A DNA stretch of 7,993 nt from an uncultured Clostridia bacterium (lineage in GTDB: Bacteria; Bacillota; Clostridia; Christensenellales; CALWSW01): the NCBI GenBank assembly GCA_937874755.1, contig CALNBC010000260.1:1-7993 (forward strand), given 5' to 3'. The notes under the pieces were generated by a model. It was not told where the DNA came from and ran no database searches. It saw nothing but the letters and a program-made list of their open reading frames with translations. A program made the translations under genes and the position numbers. This document shows positions 1 to 5,275 of this stretch, piece by piece (within the stretch, counting starts at the first letter, position 1; every line of letters starts with the position of its first letter).

Positions 1-6
1 TCTCAT
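1..6 (-). CDS. start of next late gene (probable portal protein), partial
   Basis: Only the first two codons (ATG AGA, starting at 6) lie in the window. A GGGAGG ribosome binding site at 15-20 sits 8 nt upstream and overlaps the TAG stop of the large terminase gene, so the two genes are translationally coupled. In tailed phages the gene after the large terminase is usually the portal protein. That identity is inferred from gene order alone, because no protein sequence is visible. Confidence 0.55.
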
Positions 7-19
7 AACTTAATCCTCC

Positions 20-1654
20 CTACCAAGGTCTCTTAATAACCGTGACCACACCTATTCCGTGATATAACTCGTCCGCAAGCTGAGCAAGACTGTCCACCGC
101 ATCATCGTGAGGATTTTTTCCGGTCTGAACAAACGTAGTAACCTCGTTCATAAACGCCCTGTATTCGCGACTGCGATGCTTGTCACCGAGAAAGTAGAAC
201 TTCTTTACGTCTGGTGCAAATTGAATAATCCTCGCCAACTTCGACTGATTGCTTGGGGCACGTTTGGAATAGATGTTGATGTGAACCCCATCCTTGCGCA
301 GTTCATCGTCAACATAATCAGCATACTCCGAGCCGCCGTTGTTGGCTTCAAATCTTGCCTTGTGCGGGAAGTGCTGCTTCAATCTCCCAATCACCGCAGG
401 GTACGTCACGGTCTTGTCCCCAGTGTTGAAAACAACGTCGTGGATGTACACGTTCTCCCCGTAAATGTACGCTATCGGCATTGACGTACTATCCCCGCCG
501 CCCCAAGCCACATCGCATACTGCAATTTTCTCAGGGTCTCCGTCAGGAAGAACGCCGTTGTAGGTCTTTAGCTCGTCCTCTGGGAACAGTAAACCCTCTC
601 GGATGTAGGGGTTTCCCATATACTTCGCGTTCCATGTGGCATCATCAATGCTATCCTTCATATCCATGTAGTATGCTGTATCGAACCCCAAGCCGTAAGC
701 GTATTTGAAGTTCGATTCTCCGTCCTCGTTAAGCGCAGGAATAACCCGAAAACGATACCTGTCATTATCCCCATACTGCTGCTGAATCCTTCCGAGTGGG
801 TCAAACACGTTCCACCGTGTTCCGACCATTAGTTCCAATGCTCCCAACTTCTTACGGTCTTTGAGCTGGTTCAAATACGCATCGTACTTGCTCTGCAAGC
901 GTAGAGGATTTAGAGATTCTTCCAAATCCTCAATAATGTCATCGACATAGAGAATCCCGCCCGTACCGATTTCAACCGCACCCGTCAAAGTGCCTGAGAT
1001 CGAGCGGCAGGTCATCGTAGGGAAACGCTTTACTTTATCGAGATCAATGGTTTCGTTTTTTGCAGATGTGTTCACCACCTGTACCATAGGAAACACGTCT
1101 GCCCATCGATAGGTCACTGGGTCTGTTAAAATGGATAACAATTCCCGGTAGAACCCATCTGTCAATTTGTCTGAATGACCGGACATGACGCTTGCGGCAT
1201 CAGGTCTTTTACCCATTATCCATGTGATGAAGAAGATACACAGCGTACTCTTACCCACCCGAGGTGGTAGGGATATACCCAAGAAGTCAATTTTCCCGTC
1301 AGCTAAGTCCTGCAAATCATCTACCAAAGGTTTGAGCACCTTACGGCGGGGCATATAGAATTTTTTCTCAGGTTCTCTCGCCGATTCTACATAGAGCAGA
1401 TACATGTGAAAATTGTGAGGTGCGCCCAATAGTAGAACCGAATTATGGAGAGCGTACATGTTTCTCATTTCTTCTATGCTGCCCAACGTTGATATGATTT
1501 CCTCTATCCTATCAGACAAGGGAACTAGGTACTTCAATCCGAGCGGTACGTCTGTTTCCATTGCCTTTCTACAAGCATCTCGCAAATCGCTATATGCTTG
1601 ATAATCTGTACCGTTCTTCACTTCGTTATAAATAGCCTCCAAGATACGTTCCAT
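20..1654 (-). CDS. phage terminase large subunit
   Basis: This is the ATP-driven DNA packaging motor and nuclease of a tailed phage, which cuts concatemers and pumps DNA into the prohead through the portal. Numbered from ATG 1654 (544 aa), it shows a Walker A-like LPPRVGKST (129-137, K135), a Walker B ILYVDD (234-239, D238/D239), a GTRWN motif (278-282) and a C-terminal RNase H-like nuclease with D381 in AVCDVAWGGGD, E436 in RFEAN and D517/D518 in NPHDDAVDSLAQ. Walker A is a variant of the classical GxxxxGKS. The length is normal for the family. I prefer ATG 1654 over the in-frame ATG 1660 because GGAGG (1662-1666) lies 7 nt from the former and only 1 nt from the latter. An intrinsic terminator lies immediately upstream, and no small subunit gene is recognisable nearby. 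Confidence 0.93.
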   Translation of the reverse strand: MERILEAIYNEVKNGTDYQAYSDLRDACRKAMETDVPLGLKYLVPLSDRIEEIISTLGSIEEMRNMYALHNSVLLLGAPHNFHMYLLYVESAREPEKKFYMPRRKVLKPLVDDLQDLADGKIDFLGISLPPRVGKSTLCIFFITWIMGKRPDAASVMSGHSDKLTDGFYRELLSILTDPVTYRWADVFPMVQVVNTSAKNETIDLDKVKRFPTMTCRSISGTLTGAVEIGTGGILYVDDIIEDLEESLNPLRLQSKYDAYLNQLKDRKKLGALELMVGTRWNVFDPLGRIQQQYGDNDRYRFRVIPALNEDGESNFKYAYGLGFDTAYYMDMKDSIDDATWNAKYMGNPYIREGLLFPEDELKTYNGVLPDGDPEKIAVCDVAWGGGDSTSMPIAYIYGENVYIHDVVFNTGDKTVTYPAVIGRLKQHFPHKARFEANNGGSEYADYVDDELRKDGVHINIYSKRAPSNQSKLARIIQFAPDVKKFYFLGDKHRSREYRAFMNEVTTFVQTGKNPHDDAVDSLAQLADELYHGIGVVTVIKRPW

Positions 1655-1670
1655 ATTCATACCTCCAAAA

Positions 1671-1718
1671 CAAAAAGCGCATGATGTTCAGGCTCTTATG
1701 TCCTTCGCAATCATGCGC
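1671..1718 (-). terminator. intrinsic terminator just upstream of the terminase gene
   Basis: On the minus strand a perfect 9-bp stem (GCGCATGAT, 1710-1718, pairing with ATCATGCGC, 1677-1685) with a 24-nt loop is followed directly by TTTTTGTTTT (from 1676 downward). It lies between the secreted-protein gene and the terminase ribosome binding site. Leftward transcription would therefore be damped before the packaging genes unless read-through or antitermination occurs. Confidence 0.6.
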
Positions 1719-1727
1719 CGTCTGTCT

Positions 1728-1757
1728 TATTAAAGAAAAACGCGATTCTCTTTAATA
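1728..1757. repeat. AT-rich inverted repeat in the terminase leader
   Basis: TATTAAAGA (1728-1736) and TCTTTAATA (1749-1757) form a perfect 9-bp inverted repeat with a 12-nt spacer, just upstream of the 1671-1718 terminator on the minus strand. It could be an RNA hairpin working with the terminator or a protein-binding operator. Nothing in the sequence decides between these, and I see no convincing promoter in 1661-1810. Confidence 0.35.
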
Positions 1758-1810
1758 TACCACCATTCTATTTCAAACCCCACATCGGTTATCCGAGTAT
1801 CATCAGGAGG

Positions 1811-2527
1811 TTATAAGCCACCATCGACGTTCATTACCTCATTATAGGCATCTACTAAACCTACAATGTAATCCTTATCGACGGCATATTGGTATTCTAT
1901 GGCGAGTGTAGCAGGAATGCTTACACCCAACACATACGCAGAACTACCTCGACAAAGCGAAACACTCGTCCCATCAGACCCCATCCAATGACACGCTCTC
2001 TCATACACTTCACCAGAAGCGTCTATCCCTTCACCGTACAATTCGGTTAGTCTCTCCAATAAATCATCGTAAGCAAGATCAACCGTTAAATACTCTGAGT
2101 TTTTCGAGAAATTTTTAATTAGATATTCAACTTTGTATAATTGAGCATTGTCCATGTCATTGGTATCCAATGTACCCTTGTGATAAATCGGTATAAAATA
2201 CGCTTTCACTCGTTCAATAGCATAACCGGCAACAACACAAACGGACTTCTTTTCGCCGTCGAACCGCTCCAAAGTATAAACAGGCACATCATTAACTGTC
2301 CATTTAGGTGTGATCGAATACAGTGAGTTCACCTCAACAAAATCGGATTCAGCCGTCCAAGCATTTATGTCATCGAAATACGTCCCTTCTTCCCCCAAAG
2401 AACTTACGAACTCCAGTGGCGTACTCTGCCACTGAACATCACGAAACAGAATTTTTCCATCCTCAGCGAGAGCAGTTGACACGAACATCATGCAAAGCAC
2501 CAAGAGAGCGCATACCAACTTCTTCAT
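1811..2527 (-). CDS. secreted protein of unknown function
   Basis: This is a 238-aa protein with a clear Sec signal peptide: a KK n-region, hydrophobic core ALLVLCMMFVSTALA, and predicted cleavage after A21 (ALA|ED). There is no lipobox, so the mature protein should be exported and released or held at the cell surface. The mature part has FRDVQWQSTPLEFVSSLG (28-45) and a related-looking segment, DDLLERLTELYGEG (144-157). Both resemble the W-S-T-...-LG/YG motifs found in many uncharacterised secreted Clostridia proteins, which is weak recall rather than a family assignment. Three cysteines remain (C97, C179, C192). The start is supported by AGGAGG 8 nt upstream. The site directly follows the TAG of the small peptide gene, indicating translational coupling. 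A secreted protein between regulator-like genes and the terminase fits a lysogenic-conversion or exclusion gene, but that is inference. Confidence 0.8.
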   Translation of the reverse strand: MKKLVCALLVLCMMFVSTALAEDGKILFRDVQWQSTPLEFVSSLGEEGTYFDDINAWTAESDFVEVNSLYSITPKWTVNDVPVYTLERFDGEKKSVCVVAGYAIERVKAYFIPIYHKGTLDTNDMDNAQLYKVEYLIKNFSKNSEYLTVDLAYDDLLERLTELYGEGIDASGEVYERACHWMGSDGTSVSLCRGSSAYVLGVSIPATLAIEYQYAVDKDYIVGLVDAYNEVMNVDGGL

Positions 2528-2539
2528 TGTCCAATCCTC

Positions 2540-2608
2540 CTACTTCTTTTTGATTAGTTCCCAAATCACGGCCAACGGAATAATCAGAACCGCAATCAAC
2601 CAAATCAC
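2540..2608 (-). CDS. 22-residue single-span membrane peptide (micro-ORF)
   Basis: An unannotated micro-ORF starts with GTG at 2608 and has 22 codons ending in TAG. Its GTG overlaps the TGA of the upstream ribbon-helix-helix gene by 4 bp (GTGA), and its stop abuts the GGAGG of the downstream secreted-protein gene. The product is almost wholly hydrophobic, with core LIIPLAVIWELI and a lysine-rich end (KKK), so it should be a single membrane span with a cytoplasmic C-terminus by the positive-inside rule. A TTG at 2599 (19 codons), 8 nt from GAGG, is an alternative start. The AGGAGG further up is 13 nt from the GTG, which is long. A very similar 22-codon peptide ends the plus-strand operon at 6764-6832, and that supports it being real. 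Confidence 0.5.
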   Translation of the reverse strand: MIWLIAVLIIPLAVIWELIKKK

Positions 2609-3300
2609 CTCTTATCCCATCCCTCCTTAAAATCATCGTGAGCAAGAGCAAATAACTCTTGCGAACTACCCATATCGCTGTAATTCGCAAACCCTCTCCG
2701 TTTTGCTTCTTCCTCTCTCCATATTTCTATGGCGGCTTCAATATCGCCAACGTTTAAGTTAAGCTCACCCTTTAACAGTTTATCAAGTTCATCGTTAATT
2801 CGGCATTTGACAACCTCGCGAGTGACAACAACAGGTTTGGTTAAATATTGAGACACCGCTTCGATTATCATCCGCTGTAAACTAAGTCCACGTTTTGATG
2901 CTTCCTCTTTCCAAATCTTCTTACTACCTTTTTCCACATCAATGGTAATACCGTCATACTTTTCCCTTTTGTAATTTCGCATCACTTTAGCGGGGCTAAG
3001 TCCATCTTTAGCGGGGCTAAGTCCATCTTTAGCGGGGCTAACGCCATGAGTGTCAATGTTACTTATGCTTTTTTCGTCCTCGGAGTCCTTCGATGAAATT
3101 TCCTCGCTCGCAAAATCATTAGCAGGGCTAAAATCATATTCAGTAGAGGTCTTCGCGCCCATCGGCTCTTTAGCGGGGCTAATTGGTTCGCGTGCCTTAG
3201 CGGGGCTAAGTTCGTTATCCCTTTCAAGTAGTTTATCCAAATCAAAAGAGGGTGCTTGCGGCTCGTTTGCCACCCCTGTTTTGAGATTTATGGTTGCCAT
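2605..3300 (-). CDS. ribbon-helix-helix DNA-binding protein with SPAK repeats
   Basis: This 231-aa protein has three parts. The N-terminus (1-105) is low-complexity and probably disordered, with six repeats: SPAK at 32-35, 41-44, 88-91, 95-98 and 102-105, plus SPAN at 58-61. A ribbon-helix-helix (Arc/MetJ-like) domain follows at about 115-153: the beta strand YDGITIDV, then helices KKIWKEEASKRG and SLQRMIIEAVSQYL. The tail (155-231) is a charged helical region. Ribbon-helix-helix proteins are dimeric repressors, antitoxins or partition/relaxosome factors, and the exact role here is unknown. Each repeat is encoded by the palindrome TTAGCCCCGCTAA, so the gene may carry binding sites for its own or another protein. 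Start ATG 3300 has GGAGG 9 nt upstream. The gene has its own 131-bp upstream region with a direct repeat (3372-3389). Its stop overlaps the 22-codon peptide gene. Confidence 0.75.
   Translation of the reverse strand: MATINLKTGVANEPQAPSFDLDKLLERDNELSPAKAREPISPAKEPMGAKTSTEYDFSPANDFASEEISSKDSEDEKSISNIDTHGVSPAKDGLSPAKDGLSPAKVMRNYKREKYDGITIDVEKGSKKIWKEEASKRGLSLQRMIIEAVSQYLTKPVVVTREVVKCRINDELDKLLKGELNLNVGDIEAAIEIWREEEAKRRGFANYSDMGSSQELFALAHDDFKEGWDKR
2987..3209. repeat. six in-frame copies of palindrome TTAGCGGGGCTAA inside a CDS
   Basis: Copies lie at 2987-2999, 3008-3020, 3029-3041, 3119-3131 (one change, TTAGCAGGGCTAA), 3170-3182 and 3197-3209. Each is a 5-bp inverted repeat (TTAGC/GCTAA) around GGG. 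The first three form an exact 21-bp tandem array. The others are dispersed with spacings of 90, 51 and 27 bp, all multiples of three, so each reads SPA(K/N) in the gene. Codons are identical (AGC, CCC, GCT) apart from one synonymous change. No copy was seen elsewhere in the window. Confidence 0.9.
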
Positions 3301-3371
3301 AGCGGTTATCCTCCTTCTTGTAGTGTAAGAAATGTAAGTTTTTTGTCCAGCTACTACATAAGAGATAGAGT

Positions 3372-3389
3372 ATAGTACGGATAGTACGG
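3372..3389. repeat. 9-bp direct repeat upstream of the ribbon-helix-helix gene
   Basis: ATAGTACGG occurs twice back to back (3372-3380 and 3381-3389), about 75 bp upstream of the ATG at 3300. Tandem short repeats in the upstream region are typical operators of ribbon-helix-helix regulators, so autoregulation is a reasonable inference. I could not find a convincing -35/-10 pair here. A TATACT on the minus strand (3369-3374) overlaps the repeat edge but lacks a good -35. Confidence 0.4.
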
Positions 3390-3431
3390 ACTAATATACC
3401 CTCCTCTATAGGGGCTTTGGTACAAGAAAAT

Positions 3432-3815
3432 CTACATTTCTTTCATTGCCTTATCACTTACGCCCATCATGTTCCCGCAAGCAAAACATTTTTCATTAGA
3501 CCCGGCGTTCATTCTTCCACAGTAATTACAGCGAACCAAATGAACTGTTTTGAGCGATTGACCGCACGACGAACAATCTACCGCGAATGATTTATTCGGA
3601 ACACCGCAATGAGGACATTCTTTAGTAAACTCAACTTGACGTTGGGGAGGGGAAGTGACTATAGGCTTGAATCCAATCACGATCAACCCGATCAACCCGA
3701 ACCAAAATCCCCATGCAAATCCATGTTCGAGTCCTTTACTGTCAGCCACGTTCTTTGTAATGAATCCGAAGATGACCCCATTGATGAGATAACCGAGAAT
3801 GACATACCACACCAT
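3432..3815 (-). CDS. membrane-anchored double zinc-ribbon protein
   Basis: This 127-aa protein has two hydrophobic segments near the N-terminus (about 2-19 and 33-49) followed by two zinc ribbons: CPHC (67-70) with CSSC (81-84), and CNYC (96-99) with CFAC (110-113). All eight cysteines of a double zinc-ribbon (DZR-like) module are present. The ribbons probably face the cytoplasm. The function is unknown; such modules are often structural or mediate protein contacts. The start is debatable. GTG 3824 overlaps the recombinase stop but has only 2 nt to the AAGGA at 3827-3831. ATG 3815 is 11 nt from that site and starts 1 nt after the recombinase TAG, so I chose it. Tight coupling to the recombinase suggests co-expression. 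It is not a detached recombinase zinc ribbon, since it has membrane spans and a double rather than single ribbon. Confidence 0.72.
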   Translation of the reverse strand: MVWYVILGYLINGVIFGFITKNVADSKGLEHGFAWGFWFGLIGLIVIGFKPIVTSPPQRQVEFTKECPHCGVPNKSFAVDCSSCGQSLKTVHLVRCNYCGRMNAGSNEKCFACGNMMGVSDKAMKEM

Positions 3816-3816
3816 G

Positions 3817-4581
3817 CTATTCACCGTCCTTCAAAATTGGCTCATGCTCACCCTTCACCCATTCGCCGTTTTCCCCATACTTGTACTCGCCACGGTAGGT
3901 TCTCTCATTGTTCCAAATGCTTTGGACTGTCGAAATAACAAATGCTTTACCGTTTCGGGTCTTATAACCATATTCATTAAGGGCATTCATTGTGCCAATC
4001 ATTGTGGAGCCTTTTTCTTTTTCTCGAAAAATAAATCGAACTACGTCCACTTCACCGGGATTGATAACCAGTTTGCCACCCTCAATTTTATAGCCCATCG
4101 GTGCACGACCGCCACTATAACCACCGCTCTTGGCTTTTTGCCGTCTCCCACCCATGGTGCGAACACGGATGTTTTCTTTTTCGAGAGTAGCTGCTATTGC
4201 GAGAAAGTTTTCGAGTATCATAGCAGTCAATTTATCCTGTGCTGACCAATCTTCCGAAACGCTCACTATTTCAAGTCCGAGTTTTATCAGCGAGAGCTTG
4301 AAAGTATAGTACAGGTTTATGTCACGAGCCAATCTATCTGCTTTAGCCATCACAACCCGGCTGACAGGGGGATTGGTAATTTCGCCACTGAGCAATCGGT
4401 CGAGCTGGGGTCTCCGTAACGCCGTACCGCTAATACCCTCATCTATAAACCAGTCCACGATGTTGAGGTTATTCTTCGCGCAATACGCAACGATTTGGTC
4501 TTTCTGAGAAGCTATACCGAATTTGTCCTCGCCGACTTGACCATCGGTCGATACTCTGACATATGCCACTACGTTTTCCAT
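3817..4581 (-). CDS. short serine recombinase (resolvase/invertase superfamily)
   Basis: This 254-aa site-specific DNA recombinase cuts and rejoins DNA through a 5'-phosphoserine bond. The catalytic domain spans about 1-140: YVRVSTDGQ with nucleophile S11 and R9, DEGISGTALRRPQLDRLL (47-64) and ADRLARD (81-87) with the expected active-site arginines R83 and R86. A Recombinase-type DNA-binding domain follows (about 154-250: GGRAPMGYKIEGGKLVINP, then NERTYRGEYKYG). The protein stops at GEHEPILKDGE, where large serine integrases normally continue into a zinc ribbon and coiled coil for a total of 450 aa or more. It is therefore either a natural short form or a C-terminally truncated integrase. ATG 4581 has GGAGG 7 nt upstream and a near-ideal promoter at 4606-4634. 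It could act as integrase, resolvase or DNA-inversion enzyme. Confidence 0.88.
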   Translation of the reverse strand: MENVVAYVRVSTDGQVGEDKFGIASQKDQIVAYCAKNNLNIVDWFIDEGISGTALRRPQLDRLLSGEITNPPVSRVVMAKADRLARDINLYYTFKLSLIKLGLEIVSVSEDWSAQDKLTAMILENFLAIAATLEKENIRVRTMGGRRQKAKSGGYSGGRAPMGYKIEGGKLVINPGEVDVVRFIFREKEKGSTMIGTMNALNEYGYKTRNGKAFVISTVQSIWNNERTYRGEYKYGENGEWVKGEHEPILKDGE

Positions 4582-4605
4582 ATCGACACCTCCTTTACGT
4601 TTACC

Positions 4606-4634
4606 ATTATACGCTATTACTTATACCGTGTCAA
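4606..4634 (-). promoter_or_regulatory. perfect-consensus sigma-A promoter for the leftward operon
   Basis: On the minus strand TTGACA (4634-4629), a 17-nt spacer and TATAAT (4611-4606) match the housekeeping consensus exactly. An A-rich tract (4654-4668) farther upstream could act as an UP element. The predicted start is near 4599, inside a TTACGTTTA motif (4595-4603), and GGAGG (4589-4593) follows, giving a very short leader to the recombinase ATG at 4581. Confidence 0.88.
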
Positions 4635-4680
4635 GGGTTTCCGTAAATTTGTGCCTTTTTATTTTTCTGGGATATTTACG

Positions 4681-4731
4681 CACCTCCCCCGCCCCGCCCC
4701 CGGCCGGGGCATTTCCCCCGGGGGTATGCCC
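4681..4731. repeat. GC-rich overlapping palindromes
   Basis: A C/G-dominated block in an AT-rich intergenic region contains the 12-bp palindrome CCCCGGCCGGGG (4698-4709), the 10-bp palindrome CCCCCGGGGG (4715-4724) and an enclosing inverted repeat GGGCAT (4707-4712) / ATGCCC (4726-4731). Some pairings are mutually exclusive. It sits about 100 bp from the recombinase start, where phage attachment sites for serine integrases are often found. It could equally be a cruciform, protein-binding or transcription-blocking site. Confidence 0.6.
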
Positions 4732-4824
4732 TTGATCGAGGCGGTAGAGCCAACCATATTAACGCTTGAAATGCACTCATTAAGCCATTTGAAAAATAAT
4801 TTACGTTTATTCTTGATTCTACTA

Positions 4825-4853
4825 TTGACAATTACGTTTAATCGTGCTATCGT
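4825..4853 (+). promoter_or_regulatory. promoter of the rightward small-gene operon
   Basis: TTGACA (4825-4830), a 17-nt spacer and TATCGT (4848-4853) form a sigma-A-type promoter with a perfect -35 and a -10 differing at two positions. The spacer contains one TTACGTTTA motif (4832-4840) and another lies just upstream (4801-4809). A regulator bound there should strongly affect initiation. Transcription would start near 4860, about 38 nt before the first ATG (4898). Confidence 0.7.
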
Positions 4854-4897
4854 GTAAACATAATCAAAAACAGCGCGACCAAAGGAGGGCACGAACC

Positions 4898-5197
4898 ATG
4901 ACCAAGAAGGAAGCTATCAGATACGCCCAGGCTTGCAGCGTAGCCAAAGCCAACAACCAACCCAAGCCCGAACGCCCGGAGAACGCCGCGACCGTCTCGA
5001 CCTTAAGCAACATGAGCAAGACTATCGTATCAACGCGAACCATGCTAGGCCTGCTCTCAACGCAAATGGAAATGATCGTCGACTTCCTTTCAGACCTGCA
5101 AGACCGTTCGCCGCAAGCTGGAGCCTATGCCAAACTTGCGGATAACATTTGGGGAAGCATGATGGACGCTGAAAAAGCCTTGAAACAAATCCGATAG
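4898..5197 (+). CDS. hypothetical helical protein (99 aa), first gene of rightward operon
   Basis: I do not recognise a family. The product is basic at the N-terminus (MTKKEAIRYAQACS...AKANNQPKPERP), then threonine/serine- and methionine-rich (STLSNMSKTIVSTRTMLGLLSTQMEMIVDFLSDLQ), probably a long amphipathic helix pair, ending in EKALKQIR. There is no signal peptide or membrane span. ATG 4898 has GGAGG (4884-4888) at good spacing. The open frame extends upstream to 4844 but would begin within the promoter, so the internal ATG is chosen. It is the promoter-proximal gene of the operon, a position often held by early phage or accessory regulators, but no role can be assigned. Confidence 0.7.
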   Translation: MTKKEAIRYAQACSVAKANNQPKPERPENAATVSTLSNMSKTIVSTRTMLGLLSTQMEMIVDFLSDLQDRSPQAGAYAKLADNIWGSMMDAEKALKQIR

Positions 5198-5208
5198 GAG
5201 GAGTGAGA

Positions 5209-5262
5209 ATGGAAGCAATCGCATTAGACATTCAGATTTACAATAAGAACAAACAGAATTGA
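5209..5262 (+). CDS. 17-residue micro-ORF
   Basis: ATG 5209 follows an AGGAGG at 5197-5202, which itself begins at the stop of the upstream gene, and encodes 17 residues starting MEAIALDIQIYNKNK before TGA. The ribosome binding site is as good as those of the larger genes. It ends 13 nt before the next ATG (5276), so it may be a leader peptide coupling translation of that gene, or a degenerate gene start. It is not hydrophobic and no family is recognised. Confidence 0.4.
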   Translation: MEAIALDIQIYNKNKQN

Positions 5263-5275
5263 AAGGGGCATCACC

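Larger units (their letters stand above)
4582..4897. promoter_or_regulatory. divergent control region with repeated TTTACG motifs
   Basis: No gene lies in this 316-bp interval. It carries the leftward promoter (4606-4634), the rightward promoter (4825-4853), the GC-palindrome block (4681-4731) and a repeated motif. TTACGTTTA is exact at 4595-4603, 4801-4809 and 4832-4840. The shorter TTTACG also occurs at 4675-4680 and, inverted, at 4642-4647. The copies at 4801 and 4832 are 31 bp apart, about three helical turns, and straddle the rightward -35. The copy at 4595 covers the leftward start site. A shared repressor or activator is implied but not identified. Confidence 0.6.

Noticed and set aside
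1677..1718. tRNA or small RNA gene before the terminase
   Set aside because: Only one long stem with an open loop and a U-run is present, which is a terminator architecture.
2463..2690. 75-codon minus-strand frame overlapping three genes
   Set aside because: It is out of frame with the ribbon-helix-helix gene, the micro-peptide and the signal peptide, all of which have better initiation sites.
2987..3041. CRISPR-like array
   Set aside because: The 13-bp units are separated by only 8 bp in the tandem part and by irregular distances elsewhere. All lie within a coding frame, so this is not a CRISPR repeat-spacer structure.
3050..3328. 92-codon plus-strand frame opposite the SPAK repeats
   Set aside because: It is a mirror of the ribbon-helix-helix gene: its repeated LAGL pattern comes from the palindrome read on the other strand, and no initiation site is present.
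3432..4581. Recombinase and zinc-ribbon gene as one integrase split by a frameshift
   Set aside because: The second gene begins with two membrane spans and has a double zinc ribbon, unlike the single ribbon and coiled coil of large serine integrases, and each gene has its own start.
4726..4760. tRNA-like stretch after the GC palindromes
   Set aside because: No cloverleaf, anticodon arm or T-arm consensus can be drawn.
4659..4892. 77-codon minus-strand frame through the GC-rich block
   Set aside because: It starts inside the leader of the rightward operon, has no ribosome binding site and translates the palindromes into Pro/Gly/Arg. It also covers the rightward promoter.
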